Below are positions 14,446-23,224 of a DNA stretch of 40,975 nt, piece by piece. Position 1 is the stretch's first letter. The number at the start of each line of letters is the position of its first letter. The position numbers and the translations under genes were made by a program. The notes under the pieces are model-generated. The model had not been told where the DNA came from. It ran no database searches and worked only from the letters and a program-made list of their open reading frames with translations. The stretch is from an uncultured Saprospiraceae bacterium (GTDB taxonomy: Bacteria > Bacteroidota > Bacteroidia > Chitinophagales > Saprospiraceae). The DNA lies in contig CALISO010000108.1 in the NCBI GenBank assembly GCA_938041445.1, positions 1 to 40,975 on the forward strand. Reading direction: 5' to 3'.

Positions 14446-16764
14446 ATGAAACCGGGGAATAACGTAATTATCAACAGTCAAGTTATTCATATCTTGTGTT
14501 TGAGTTCTGGAGCTATAGATCAGAATCTCCTTGAAGAATGTATAGGTAAGGCAGGCATCAAATCAACTTGCAATTTCCTTTTATCTAACGATCCTAGAGA
14601 ATTAACTAACACCAAGTATGAAGATTATGACATCATTCTATTTGATGCATCTATGCTCAATGATGATTGGTGGTTTTACTTAAGTTCTATGACTAGCTTA
14701 CCGATCATCTTTCTGACGGATCATCAGATGGATAGCAGGATATTAGAATCTACCTACTTTGGTACACATGAGTATATGGTCATCGATCAGGACAACAAGT
14801 ACCTGACTAGACTTCCACATCGTATACTTAGATCTATTCATATCTATAAAGAATTAGAACGTCAGAAAGTACTAATTGCAACCTTAGATAACTCATCAGA
14901 TGCAGTTGTAGTAATTAAACAATCGGAAGATATTTTCACATCTCCCATTGTCTTTACTAATAAATTATTCCTGAGTGGAGTATGTCAGAGAGATATCTGC
15001 CAAACTCCAATTCTGAGAAACTGTCTGGATCTCTCCAGAAATTATGACGCAGAAAATTTTTTAAAAGCTGCATTTCTTGAAAATCGCTTCAACAACATTA
15101 AGCTCAAGCTTTCAAAAAGAAATGGTGATGATTGTTGGTACACTGTTAACATTAGCCATATATGTGACTCATTTGAGAATGTCCAATATGTTGCTATTCA
15201 CTTCAATGATATCACAAAGAGTAAACACTATGAGCAAGACTTAATAAATGCCAGAGTAATAGCAGAACAAGCAAAGGTATCAGAACAGCAATTTCTTGCT
15301 ACAATGAGCCACGAAATCCGAACTCCTATCACATCTATAATGGGGCTATCTAAGTTATTGAGTAGAACTAAGATGGACTATGAACAACAAGAGTATTTGA
15401 CATCTATTGAGAGCTCAACAGAGATACTCATTGCCTTAGTCAATGATATTCTGGACTTGTCCAAGATAGAAAAAGGAGCTATAGAATTATCTATGCTAGA
15501 TTTTGACCTTAGAACTCTATGCAATTCACTTGCAAGACCGTTTAGACAAAATGCACATGCGAAAGGACTGAACTTCAACTACTTCTACGATAATGGCATT
15601 GAGAAAGTCATCGAAGGCGATAAAATTCGTATCAACCAAATCCTAATTAACTTACTAGGTAATGCACTCAAATACACAGATAAGGGTGACGTTAGCTTTA
15701 AGGTCAAGCTGATAGCAGAGTCTGATCGAACTTACACAATAAGATTCGCAATTACAGATACCGGTAAAGGTATTTCACCACTCGAATTGCCTCACATTTT
15801 CAAGAAGTATAAGCAACTAAAAAGACACTCCAGTTCAGACATTAAAGGAACAGGTTTGGGACTCTATATCGTAAAAAACCTCATCAACATACATGGTAGT
15901 GATATTGAAGTCAATAGCAAGCTGGGGGTAGGTTCAGAGTTTGCCTTTAACCTTACGGTAAATAAAGGAGACTCAGGTACAAATGATACAGATGACCACG
16001 TATCAGCATCACTCAACAATGTCAAAATTCTAGTCGTAGAGGATAATGATCTAAACAGAAGCATCCTTATCAAACAACTAGAATCCTTATCAGCAATACC
16101 TATAGGATCAGCGAATGGAGCAGAATCTTTACCTATACTCAGTGGATTGAACAATATCGATTTAGTCTTAATCGACCTAAATATGCCCGTCTTAAATGGT
16201 ATCGATACCATAAAGATTATCAGAAATATACTTGATATCAAGTTGCCTATAATCGTGCTATCTGCCAATGAAGAAAAGAACGAAATGTTCCAGGAAATCA
16301 GACCATATGTGAATGATGTGATTTCTAAGCCTTACAAGATGGAAGATCTAATTGAAAAGATGGGCAAAGTGATCATAGACTCAAGAAAGATTAGTATTCC
16401 ACATCAATCATTCTCTATCCAAACACTAACTGACATTTCTGATGATGATGAATTCACTCAATCTATGATCCAAAAAACCTATCAACAGATAATGGAGGCC
16501 TCGGATAACTTTTCGAAAGCGATTGATTCAGGAAACCTAGTAACTATTCAAGAAAATGCTCATAAGACAAAATCTACAGCTGGAATCTTCAAAGCAAAGA
16601 CTATCTACAAGTTATGTGATTTGGTTGAGATGACTGCCAGACAGAAAAATGCTGAGCTGACAATTGCATTAACACGGACATTAAGAATTAAATGTGACAG
16701 GCTACTTTTCGAGTTAGATAATTCATACCCTGAACTACATCTACAAAATACCGGATCAATTTGA
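14446..16764 (+). CDS. hybrid sensor histidine kinase (receiver-like, PAS, HisKA, HATPase, REC, Hpt)
   Basis: A soluble 772-residue kinase without membrane segments. In order: a receiver-like domain without clear phospho-site (about 1-125, with IILFDASML and LPIIFLTDHQ), a PAS domain (about 130-250), HisKA with phospho-His289 in ATMSHEIRTPITS, an HATPase domain with the N box (INLLGNALKYTDKG) and G boxes (DTGKGIS, GTGLGLYIV), a complete receiver with Asp577 in LIDLNMPVLNG, and a C-terminal Hpt domain with His706 in ENAHKTKSTAG. This is a full internal His-Asp-His relay, which could pass phosphate on to another regulator. I chose ATG 14446; a TTG at 14398 would add 16 residues but overlaps the receiver gene. 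Its 3' end overlaps the convergent msrB gene by 9 nt. The signal is unknown. Confidence 0.9.
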   Translation: MKPGNNVIINSQVIHILCLSSGAIDQNLLEECIGKAGIKSTCNFLLSNDPRELTNTKYEDYDIILFDASMLNDDWWFYLSSMTSLPIIFLTDHQMDSRILESTYFGTHEYMVIDQDNKYLTRLPHRILRSIHIYKELERQKVLIATLDNSSDAVVVIKQSEDIFTSPIVFTNKLFLSGVCQRDICQTPILRNCLDLSRNYDAENFLKAAFLENRFNNIKLKLSKRNGDDCWYTVNISHICDSFENVQYVAIHFNDITKSKHYEQDLINARVIAEQAKVSEQQFLATMSHEIRTPITSIMGLSKLLSRTKMDYEQQEYLTSIESSTEILIALVNDILDLSKIEKGAIELSMLDFDLRTLCNSLARPFRQNAHAKGLNFNYFYDNGIEKVIEGDKIRINQILINLLGNALKYTDKGDVSFKVKLIAESDRTYTIRFAITDTGKGISPLELPHIFKKYKQLKRHSSSDIKGTGLGLYIVKNLINIHGSDIEVNSKLGVGSEFAFNLTVNKGDSGTNDTDDHVSASLNNVKILVVEDNDLNRSILIKQLESLSAIPIGSANGAESLPILSGLNNIDLVLIDLNMPVLNGIDTIKIIRNILDIKLPIIVLSANEEKNEMFQEIRPYVNDVISKPYKMEDLIEKMGKVIIDSRKISIPHQSFSIQTLTDISDDDEFTQSMIQKTYQQIMEASDNFSKAIDSGNLVTIQENAHKTKSTAGIFKAKTIYKLCDLVEMTARQKNAELTIALTRTLRIKCDRLLFELDNSYPELHLQNTGSI

Positions 16765-17379
16765 TTTTTGCATATTCAGCTGCTCATAAAATGATGATTT
16801 ATCTGATGCGGGCACAAACTTTAATGAAGCAGAATTTACACAATGCCTTTTCCCTGTAGGTTTTGGTCCGTCATTAAACACATGGCCTAAGTGACCTTCA
16901 CATCTAGCACACATTATTTCAGTTCTTGCATAACCAAGATTGTAATCTGTATCTTCTAGAATATATTCGTCTTCTATTGCTTGATAATAACTAGGCCATC
17001 CAGTACCTGACTTAAACTTAGTACTAGAGTCATAAAGTGGTAGGTCACAAGCATTACACACATAGATACCTTCAGCCTTATTGTCCCAATATGTTCCAGT
17101 AAATGCTCTCTCTGTTCCTTTGTCTCTGATAACATAATACTCAATGTCAGAAAGCTCAGTCTTCCATTCAGAGTCAGACTTTGTAATAGATTTTAAGACA
17201 ATGTTCTCGTTGATCACAAACTCCTTAGTCGCTGATTTTGAAGAAGAGCTGGTCTCTGAAGTCTTAGCTTCTGTTTCAACCTGAGCTGAAGCAACAGACG
17301 ATGGTTTGTTGCAAGCGTGTAGAATAATTAAAGCAGTAAAAACATATAGTATTCTAGGTGCAGAAAGATATTGAGTCAT
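16756..17379 (-). CDS. msrB: peptide-methionine (R)-S-oxide reductase, lipoprotein
   Basis: Reduces the R form of methionine sulfoxide in oxidised proteins. The 207 residues start with a lipoprotein signal peptide (lipobox ILHAC, Cys23) and a Ser/Thr-rich linker to about residue 50, so this copy protects envelope proteins. The MsrB domain runs from about 68 to 192: RAFTGTYWDNKAEGIYVC, SGTGWPSYYQ, and RHCVNSASLKF with catalytic Cys180. Zinc is held by two C-x2-C pairs, Cys108/Cys111 and Cys157/Cys160. Length beyond the catalytic domain comes from signal and linker. Its end overlaps the end of the opposing histidine-kinase gene by 9 nt. Electron supply to periplasmic MsrB (a thioredoxin-like partner) is not encoded nearby. 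Confidence 0.92.
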   Translation of the reverse strand: MTQYLSAPRILYVFTALIILHACNKPSSVASAQVETEAKTSETSSSSKSATKEFVINENIVLKSITKSDSEWKTELSDIEYYVIRDKGTERAFTGTYWDNKAEGIYVCNACDLPLYDSSTKFKSGTGWPSYYQAIEDEYILEDTDYNLGYARTEIMCARCEGHLGHVFNDGPKPTGKRHCVNSASLKFVPASDKSSFYEQLNMQKSN

Positions 17380-17467
17380 AATACGGGACGTTTAAGTTTT
17401 TGATTTAACTCAAAAAATAGAAACTAAGTTGTGTGATTTTCTTGTTTAAGTATCATAACTCAAAGAT

Positions 17468-17686
17468 ATGTTAGTTAAAACATTAAAAGCAATATCAAAA
17501 AGCACTGGCTTTCTAGCAAAGGCTCTAGATAAGAGTAAGAGGACTACAGAGGATGTGCTAAAAAAAGAATATCTATATAATATCTCACAATTTCTAAAGG
17601 ACACTTCAGGTGATCTAGCTGAGAAAATTGGCTATGCTGCAGGAAAAATCGAAGAAGTCATCGATAAGAAAGGTGAGACAAATTAA
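17468..17686 (+). CDS. small hypothetical helical protein
   Basis: A 72-residue protein that I do not recognise. It starts MLVKTLKAISKSTGFLAKALDK, an amphipathic, Lys-rich helix, and continues with a second helical half (YNISQFLKDTSGDLAEKIGYAAGKIEEVIDKK). There is no signal peptide, Cys or membrane segment, so it is probably cytoplasmic or membrane-peripheral. It is divergent from msrB (88 nt apart) and its stop codon overlaps the mazG stop by 4 nt (TTAA shared), so it lacks any terminator of its own. Codon use looks like that of neighbours, supporting a real gene. Confidence 0.6.
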   Translation: MLVKTLKAISKSTGFLAKALDKSKRTTEDVLKKEYLYNISQFLKDTSGDLAEKIGYAAGKIEEVIDKKGETN

Positions 17687-18453
17687 GGATTCTTCTTTTC
17701 AATACTCTTAGCAACATTCCATAATTCATCCATTTGCTCCAACGTCATATCTTGTAATGGTTGAGTAGCTTGATCTTCTATGTACTGAAATCTTGATTTG
17801 AATTTTTTATTGATCCTCTCTAGGGCAGTTTCTGGGTCTACTTTAAGGTATCTAGCATAGTTCACCAATGAGAATAAGACATCTCCAAATTCTTCTTCTA
17901 TATGGTCTTGATCACCCGATAACCTAGCCTCTTCTAGCTCATGAAGCTCTTCATTTACTTTAGCTAAGACTTCTTCTGTAGTGTCCCACTCAAATCCCAC
18001 ACCAGCAGTTTTCTCTTGCATCCGATAGGCTTTTATCATAGCTGGTAGACTTTTGGGCACACCACTGAGGACAGATTTTTTTCCTTCTTTCAATTTGAGT
18101 TGCTCCCAATTTTTCTTAACCTCCTCTTCCCCACTGACTTTTACATCTCCATAGATATGCGGATGGCGATTAATCAGCTTATCACATACCACATTGATTG
18201 CGTCAGCGATATCCCAAGCATCCTTCTCTGAGGCTATTTTGGCATAGAATATTAGGTGTAACATGACGTCGCCTACTTCTTCTTTGATGTCTGTAAGGTT
18301 TTCTTCGAGCAAGGCATCAGCTAACTCATATACCTCTTCTATTGTCAGATTGCGTAGTGATTGAAATGTCTGTTTACGATCCCAAGGGCATTGTTCCCTC
18401 AATTCGTCCATTATTGTCAATAAACGCTGAAATGCTATTGTACTTCTAGACAT
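17683..18453 (-). CDS. mazG: nucleoside triphosphate pyrophosphohydrolase MazG
   Basis: Hydrolyses NTPs or dNTPs to the monophosphate and pyrophosphate, cleaning the nucleotide pool or tuning ppGpp-related responses. The 256 residues have two tandem MazG domains as in E. coli MazG: LREQCPWDRKQTFQSLRN then EEVYELADALLE with E-x2-E, and EEVGDVMLHLIFYA with E-x2-D at about 60-75; in the second half ELHELEEARLSGD and EEFGDVLFSLVNYARYL. GVPKSLPAMIKAYRMQEKTAGVGFEW is the family linker. The gene is alone on the minus strand, convergent with the 72-residue protein and divergent from the NqrM-like gene (49-nt gap). Confidence 0.93.
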   Translation of the reverse strand: MSRSTIAFQRLLTIMDELREQCPWDRKQTFQSLRNLTIEEVYELADALLEENLTDIKEEVGDVMLHLIFYAKIASEKDAWDIADAINVVCDKLINRHPHIYGDVKVSGEEEVKKNWEQLKLKEGKKSVLSGVPKSLPAMIKAYRMQEKTAGVGFEWDTTEEVLAKVNEELHELEEARLSGDQDHIEEEFGDVLFSLVNYARYLKVDPETALERINKKFKSRFQYIEDQATQPLQDMTLEQMDELWNVAKSIEKKNP

Positions 18454-18472
18454 TGGACGAACTTATTTAATG

Positions 18473-18480
18473 TAAATTTG
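18473..18480 (+). promoter_or_regulatory. -7 element of the NqrM-like gene
   Basis: TAAATTTG fits TAnnTTTG and lies 22 nt before the ATG at 18503. A TTG lies 17 nt upstream of it, slightly closer than the usual -33 distance. Confidence 0.45.
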
Positions 18481-18502
18481 TAATAATTATCAAAGATAAC
18501 TT

Positions 18503-18724
18503 ATGAGCCAGTTTTTATATACCCTACTAATCATTTTCGTTGTATTCGGAGTATCATTTGTATTGATTAACCTTAGACACGTTGTGACGGGTAACGAATT
18601 TAGAGGGACTTGCGCTAGCAATAACCCAATGTTGAAAGACCAAGTAGGTGAATGTACTGTCTGCGGAAAGACTCCTGAGCAGGAGTGTCAGATGCCTGAG
18701 GACACCCAATTAGGAACTACTTAA
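18503..18724 (+). CDS. nqrM: NqrM-like small membrane protein with four conserved cysteines
   Basis: A 73-residue protein with one N-terminal membrane helix (residues 4-23) and a short soluble tail holding four cysteines: Cys37 in FRGTCASNNP, Cys51 and Cys54 in GECTVCGK, and Cys62 in EQECQ. This helix-plus-C/CxxC/C layout is that of NqrM (DUF539 group), which helps deliver iron to the membrane iron site of the sodium-pumping NADH:quinone reductase. An ApbE flavin transferase gene, also needed for that complex, is in this window at 23.4 kb, though the nqr structural genes are not. Assignment rests on the pattern of Cys and on context, so the symbol is tentative. Confidence 0.6.
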   Translation: MSQFLYTLLIIFVVFGVSFVLINLRHVVTGNEFRGTCASNNPMLKDQVGECTVCGKTPEQECQMPEDTQLGTT

Positions 18725-18800
18725 GTAAACTACTATTTTGAAGCAGACTAAAAATACCTATTATACAAAATGTGACTACTAATATTATCGCAACTATCAT
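18717..18800 (-). CDS. possible 27-residue membrane microprotein
   Basis: A frame from ATG (18800-18798) to TAG (18719-18717) encoding a peptide that is almost all hydrophobic (MIVAIILVVTFCIIGIFSLL) with a short NSSLLK tail. Its 3' end overlaps the end of the NqrM-like gene by 8 nt on the opposite strand. The 183-nt gap before the deacetylase gene holds nothing else I can name. No family is recognised; short AT-rich frames can look like this by chance. Confidence 0.25.
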   Translation of the reverse strand: MIVAIILVVTFCIIGIFSLLQNSSLLK

Positions 18801-18907
18801 TCTCTAATTTTCCTTTCCGCTAAATTGAGGATTATATCTTATTATCCCCTATGATTTTGTTATGTTTAACATATACAAGATGTAAAAATACTTAAAATAC
18901 TGAGAAA

Positions 18908-21406
18908 ATGAGACTTACACATATAATTTTAATCCTTTCGTGCACATTCTATTTTTCTACAATTGGATTTGCTCAGAAACCTACTCAGTATAACAGTAGT
19001 GAAATCTATCAGAGCCTAGAAAGATTGAATACATTACTATCAGTACTGTACGTTGCTGCACATCCAGACGATGAAAATCAACGAGTAATATCCTATTGCA
19101 ACAACACTCTCAATGCCAACACAGCGTACCTGTCTTTGACACGAGGTGATGGAGGTCAGAACTTGATTGGGACAGAACGAGGCCCATTACTTGGTGTACT
19201 TCGTACTCAAGAATTACTCGGAGCTAGAAGTATTGATGGGGGTAGCCAATATTTCACTAGGGCAATAGATTTTGGATATTCTAAGAACCCTGCTGAAACT
19301 TTTGGATTCTGGGATAAAGAGAAAGTTACTAGTGATGTTGTTCGCATCATCAGGCAACACAGACCTGACATTATTATCAACAGATTTGACCATCGGACTC
19401 CAGGTAAAACACATGGACATCATACTGCTTCAGCGATGCTCAGTGTTGAGGCATTTGACTTGGCTGGCAACAGATCGAGTTATCCTGAGCAATTAGGCAA
19501 CCTAGATGTTTGGCAACCTTCTAAAATATATTTTAATACATCTTGGTGGTTTTACGGAAGTAGAGAGAAATTTGAAGAAGCAGATAAAACAAAACTCACA
19601 AGTATCGATGCAGGAGTATACTACCCTCTTAGAGGTGTGTCCAATAGTGAGATTGCTGCCAATGCTCGATCTATGCATAAGTGTCAGGGATTCGGTAATG
19701 CAACATCAAGATCAAGCAGACAAGAATTCCTAGAGCTGGTCAAAACTGCAGATGACTCTATGTCTAAAGAACTCAATGAAGACATCAACACAACTTGGAC
19801 TAGAGTATCTAACGGAGAGCCAGTTGACAATTTGCTAAGTGAAATCTTAGCATCCTATGACTTTACTAATCCGTTAGCTAGCCTAGATGACTTGGTAAGG
19901 TTATACAGTCTTATCGAGAAGACTGGTGATCAATATTGGAAAACAATCAAGCTACATGAGTTGGAAGAAATCATTCAAAGTGTCAGTGGTCTTTTCTTAG
20001 AAGCAACAACTACTTCTAAGCTCGTAACAAGTATCGACACCATAGAGGTAAAAATAGAAGCAACGAATAGATCGTCAGCACCTATCAAACTCAAAAGTTA
20101 TGCAATATCAAATGGAAGTTCAGTAAGAATTGATTCAATACTTGCAGATAGACAGGAATCTATCTGGTATGAGAAAACAAGAATCACTCAGACACCTAAT
20201 AATCATTATTGGATTAACGATGAGATGGAATACGGTACATATTCAGTATCCGAAGATCATATTGGCAAGCCTGAATCAGATGCTCACTTGACAATAGATT
20301 TCGAAGTAGAGATTAATGGAGTCGATATGACATTCACTAGACCTATATCCTCTCTCAACATTTTACCTGATCAAGGTGAAGTCTATGCACCACTAGCTAG
20401 TGTACCATCGGCATCTGTTATGATTGAGAATGATGTTTATGTCTTTTCCGGGGGCAAGGCACAATCAATACCAGTAAATATTGAAGCCTATAGAGAAGAC
20501 TTGAAAGGTAGTCTTACAATAGACATTGCTAAAGATTGGAAAGTATCACCAGCATCAATAGATATTGATATTGCAAAGGTTGGTCAAACTAAACAAGTGA
20601 TATTTGAGGTTACTCCACCAAAAAACCAAACTGTTTCTTCAATTGTGCCGACGCTGAGATGCAACAATGAAACAATTACAACTAATATACACACAGTTGC
20701 ATATGATCACATTCCTACCCAGACTGTCGTACTAGAAGAAAGTGCTAAGGCTGTGAATCTTGATATCAAGATTAGTGATAACAATCAGATAGGTTACATT
20801 ATGGGTGCTGGTGATGAAGTCCCTGAATCTCTGAAGACTATCGGATATGACATTGATATGCTCACACTAGAGCAATTAGGTAATGTTAACTTGAGTAAAT
20901 ACCAAGCCATTATCCTAGGTATCCGAATTTATAATGTCAATGAAAAGATTGGTGCCTATCAAGATGATCTCTTCAATTATGCGAAGAACGGTGGTACGTT
21001 GATTACTCAATACAATACAAGTAGACGTCTCAAGGCGGATCAGTTAGCTCCTGTTGCAATGGAAATGAGTAGAGATAGAGTTTCTGATGAAACCGCTGAA
21101 GTCAAAATTCTAGAGCAGAAGCATCCAGTCGTCAATTACCCAAATAAGATACAAGCTGAGGACTTTGATCATTGGGTGCAAGAGAGAGGACTTTACTTTC
21201 CAGATGAATTTAGTGAGGAGCTAGTACCAATTCTAAGTATGGCTGATAATGGTGAGGATCAAAAGCTCGGTTCACTGTTAGTAATGGAATATGGAGAAGG
21301 ATACTTCGTCTATACAGGATTATCTTTCTTCAGGGAATTACCTGCTGGAGTACCAGGTGCTTTTAGGCTTATGGCAAATATCATCAGCCTTGGCGAGCAA
21401 GATTAA
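18908..21406 (+). CDS. secreted PIG-L (LmbE) family deacetylase with C-terminal GATase-like domain
   Basis: An 832-residue exported protein. Residues 1-22 are a signal peptide (cleavage after GFA-Q). Residues about 40-290 are a PIG-L zinc-dependent N-deacetylase domain with AAHPDDEN (His52, Asp54/55) and THGHHT (His169-172 region) as metal and catalytic residues. The family removes acetyl groups from GlcNAc-type sugars. Residues about 370-610 are beta-rich, with an NEW3-like piece (GSLTIDIAKDWKVSPASIDI). Residues about 630-830 resemble a class-I glutamine-amidotransferase-like fold (IGYIMGAGDEVPESL, YQAIILGIRIYN) without an obvious catalytic Cys. It is followed after 4 nt by a 31-codon frame and then the symporter, suggesting breakdown and uptake of an amino-sugar compound. 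The substrate is inferred. Confidence 0.85.
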   Translation: MRLTHIILILSCTFYFSTIGFAQKPTQYNSSEIYQSLERLNTLLSVLYVAAHPDDENQRVISYCNNTLNANTAYLSLTRGDGGQNLIGTERGPLLGVLRTQELLGARSIDGGSQYFTRAIDFGYSKNPAETFGFWDKEKVTSDVVRIIRQHRPDIIINRFDHRTPGKTHGHHTASAMLSVEAFDLAGNRSSYPEQLGNLDVWQPSKIYFNTSWWFYGSREKFEEADKTKLTSIDAGVYYPLRGVSNSEIAANARSMHKCQGFGNATSRSSRQEFLELVKTADDSMSKELNEDINTTWTRVSNGEPVDNLLSEILASYDFTNPLASLDDLVRLYSLIEKTGDQYWKTIKLHELEEIIQSVSGLFLEATTTSKLVTSIDTIEVKIEATNRSSAPIKLKSYAISNGSSVRIDSILADRQESIWYEKTRITQTPNNHYWINDEMEYGTYSVSEDHIGKPESDAHLTIDFEVEINGVDMTFTRPISSLNILPDQGEVYAPLASVPSASVMIENDVYVFSGGKAQSIPVNIEAYREDLKGSLTIDIAKDWKVSPASIDIDIAKVGQTKQVIFEVTPPKNQTVSSIVPTLRCNNETITTNIHTVAYDHIPTQTVVLEESAKAVNLDIKISDNNQIGYIMGAGDEVPESLKTIGYDIDMLTLEQLGNVNLSKYQAIILGIRIYNVNEKIGAYQDDLFNYAKNGGTLITQYNTSRRLKADQLAPVAMEMSRDRVSDETAEVKILEQKHPVVNYPNKIQAEDFDHWVQERGLYFPDEFSEELVPILSMADNGEDQKLGSLLVMEYGEGYFVYTGLSFFRELPAGVPGAFRLMANIISLGEQD

Positions 21407-21410
21407 TCTA

Positions 21411-21506
21411 ATGAAGGAAGTCAATAAGAAATGGTACATAATTCTCATCGTAGCTAATATCGTCTATTTGGCCATTGGTTATTTCATTATGAAAGCTTTT
21501 CAATAG
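21411..21506 (+). CDS. 31-residue single-helix membrane peptide between deacetylase and symporter genes
   Basis: ATG at 21411 to TAG at 21504-21506, four bases after the deacetylase stop and with the symporter ATG immediately following the TAG. The peptide has a charged start (MKEVNKK), one membrane helix (WYIILIVANIVYLAIGYFI) and a short MKAFQ end. Such gene order with no spare bases on either side argues for a translated frame, coupled to the symporter. It could be a small subunit or stabiliser of the transporter, as is known for some other solute:sodium symporters with small partners (DUF485, DUF4212); this one is not of those families as far as I can see. Confidence 0.6.
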   Translation: MKEVNKKWYIILIVANIVYLAIGYFIMKAFQ

Positions 21507-23159
21507 ATGTACCCGATAGATTGGATTATACTACTCAGCACTATAGTTGCAATTGTTGCATTTGGGATCTACAAATCTCGAAAGCAAGAGTCACTACAAG
21601 ATTATCTTCTAGGTGGCAATGAGGCTAGCTGGTGGACGGTAGGTCTGTCTGTGATGGCCACACAAGCAAGTGCGATTACATTTATTAGTACACCAGGACA
21701 AGCCTATCATGACGGGATGGGATTTGTACAGTTTTACTTTGGGTTACCTATTGCAATGGTAGTAATCTGCTTAGTTTTCATTCCTATCTACAAGCGCTTA
21801 AAGGTCTACACAGCTTATGAATATCTTGAGCAAAGATTTGATGTAAACACTCGAATACTAACCTCGATACTCTTTCTAATTCAAAGAGGGCTAGCAGCAG
21901 GTATTACAATTTATGCGCCTAGTATTATCTTATCTACGATATTTGGTTGGCACCTAAAATTCACAATAATCGTTATCGGAGTTGTTGTGATATTATATAC
22001 GCTATCGGGTGGTACAAAAGCAGTTAATGTTACCCAAAAGCTACAAATGGGTATCATCTTCGTGGGTTTAGTTGTCGCCTTTGCTTCAACGATTACGCAT
22101 CTGCCAGATACGATGACGTTCTCAGATGCGATTACATATGCTGGTGGATCAGATAAGCTAAACATCTTAGACTTCTCTTGGGATATGAATAATCGGTATA
22201 CAGTGTGGACAGGACTGATAGGAGGTACTTTCCTTGCACTCTCCTACTTTGGTACAGATCAATCACAAGTTCAGCGATACTTGTCTAGCTCTTCAGTAAG
22301 AGAAAGTCAAAAAGGTCTCATTATGAATGGGCTACTCAAAGTGCCTCTTCAGTTTTTTATTTTGGGAATCGGTGTAATGGTTTTCGTTGTACTCAGTCAT
22401 TCTAAGGCACCTATATTTTTCAACACGTCTCTCACAGATCTAGCTCACGAGACTTCCTTTAGTTCACAATTAACCGAGTTAGAAGATACCTATACAGCTC
22501 TACAAATTAGTAGAGATGATGAAAAAGTGTCTATGACTCAGTTTAATAGAGAGAAAGACAATCTTCGAGATGAATATGTGGCAGTATTAAAAGAAGCTGT
22601 ACCCAAAGGTGAGACGAATGATAAAGACTATGTCTTCCTTTATTACATTCTCAATTACCTGCCAAAGGGTCTTGTAGGCTTACTCCTGGCGATGATACTC
22701 TGTGCTGCAATGTCTTCAACAGCCTCAGAGTTAAATGCCTTAGCATCTACGACAACTATCGACATATGGAAACGTAAGATCATCCCTTACCAAAGTGAGC
22801 AGTACTATGTAAAGTCTTCAAAAATCTTGACTGGTGTATGGGGTATTGTTGCCATTCTATTTGCTTGCTATGGTACATTATTTGAAAATCTCATTCAATT
22901 CGTGAATATCATTGGGTCGATTTTTTATGGGACGATACTTGGTGTATTCTTAGCAGGGTTCTTTGTAAAGTACGTCAAGTCAAGAGCAATCTTCATTGCC
23001 GCTTGTCTCTCAGAGCTAATGATTATCTATCTGTGGTGGATAGACTATGTCCCATTCCTATGGCTCAATTTGATCGGCTGTGTATTGACAATAACATTTG
23101 CTGTTTTTATCCAAACAGCTAGCCCAACGAGATCTAATATGCAAACCGTAGAAAATTAG
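21507..23159 (+). CDS. sodium:solute symporter (SSS family)
   Basis: A 550-residue inner-membrane transporter with about 13-14 helices that drives solute uptake with Na+. Family marks are the N-terminal SLQDYLLGGNEASWWTVGLS with MATQASAITFISTPG (residues about 30-65), GGTKAVNVTQKLQMG, and SYFGTDQSQVQRYLSS at about 245-260. Residues about 305-372 form a hydrophilic insert rich in Glu, Asp and Lys between helices, longer than in typical members but common in Bacteroidota versions. The gene is the last of a tight unit with the PIG-L deacetylase and the 31-residue peptide, so the substrate may be a sugar or amino-sugar product; this is an inference. A small-RNA-like locus with a terminator follows. 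Confidence 0.9.
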   Translation: MYPIDWIILLSTIVAIVAFGIYKSRKQESLQDYLLGGNEASWWTVGLSVMATQASAITFISTPGQAYHDGMGFVQFYFGLPIAMVVICLVFIPIYKRLKVYTAYEYLEQRFDVNTRILTSILFLIQRGLAAGITIYAPSIILSTIFGWHLKFTIIVIGVVVILYTLSGGTKAVNVTQKLQMGIIFVGLVVAFASTITHLPDTMTFSDAITYAGGSDKLNILDFSWDMNNRYTVWTGLIGGTFLALSYFGTDQSQVQRYLSSSSVRESQKGLIMNGLLKVPLQFFILGIGVMVFVVLSHSKAPIFFNTSLTDLAHETSFSSQLTELEDTYTALQISRDDEKVSMTQFNREKDNLRDEYVAVLKEAVPKGETNDKDYVFLYYILNYLPKGLVGLLLAMILCAAMSSTASELNALASTTTIDIWKRKIIPYQSEQYYVKSSKILTGVWGIVAILFACYGTLFENLIQFVNIIGSIFYGTILGVFLAGFFVKYVKSRAIFIAACLSELMIIYLWWIDYVPFLWLNLIGCVLTITFAVFIQTASPTRSNMQTVEN

Positions 23160-23197
23160 ATAACCTTCACCCTAAGTAAATTTGAAGTTCTGGTTTG

Positions 23198-23214
23198 TTG
23201 GCATGCTATTTGCA
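23198..23214 (+). promoter_or_regulatory. sigma-54 (RpoN) promoter core
   Basis: TTGGCATGCTATTTGCA has the two invariant dinucleotides GG (23200-23201) and GC (23212-23213) separated by exactly 10 nt and agrees with the consensus YTGGCACG-N4-TTGCW in all but one position. The predicted +1 is 23225. An overlapping weaker housekeeping reading is possible: TTTG at 23181, 20 nt, then GCTATTTG. No activator-binding site is recognised upstream. Confidence 0.6.
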
Positions 23215-23224
23215 TCTATGTGGA

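Noticed and set aside
18725-18907. Search for a riboswitch or clear promoter before the PIG-L deacetylase gene
   Set aside because: Only weak TATGTTTA-type matches were seen, without a spaced -33 box; not enough to call.
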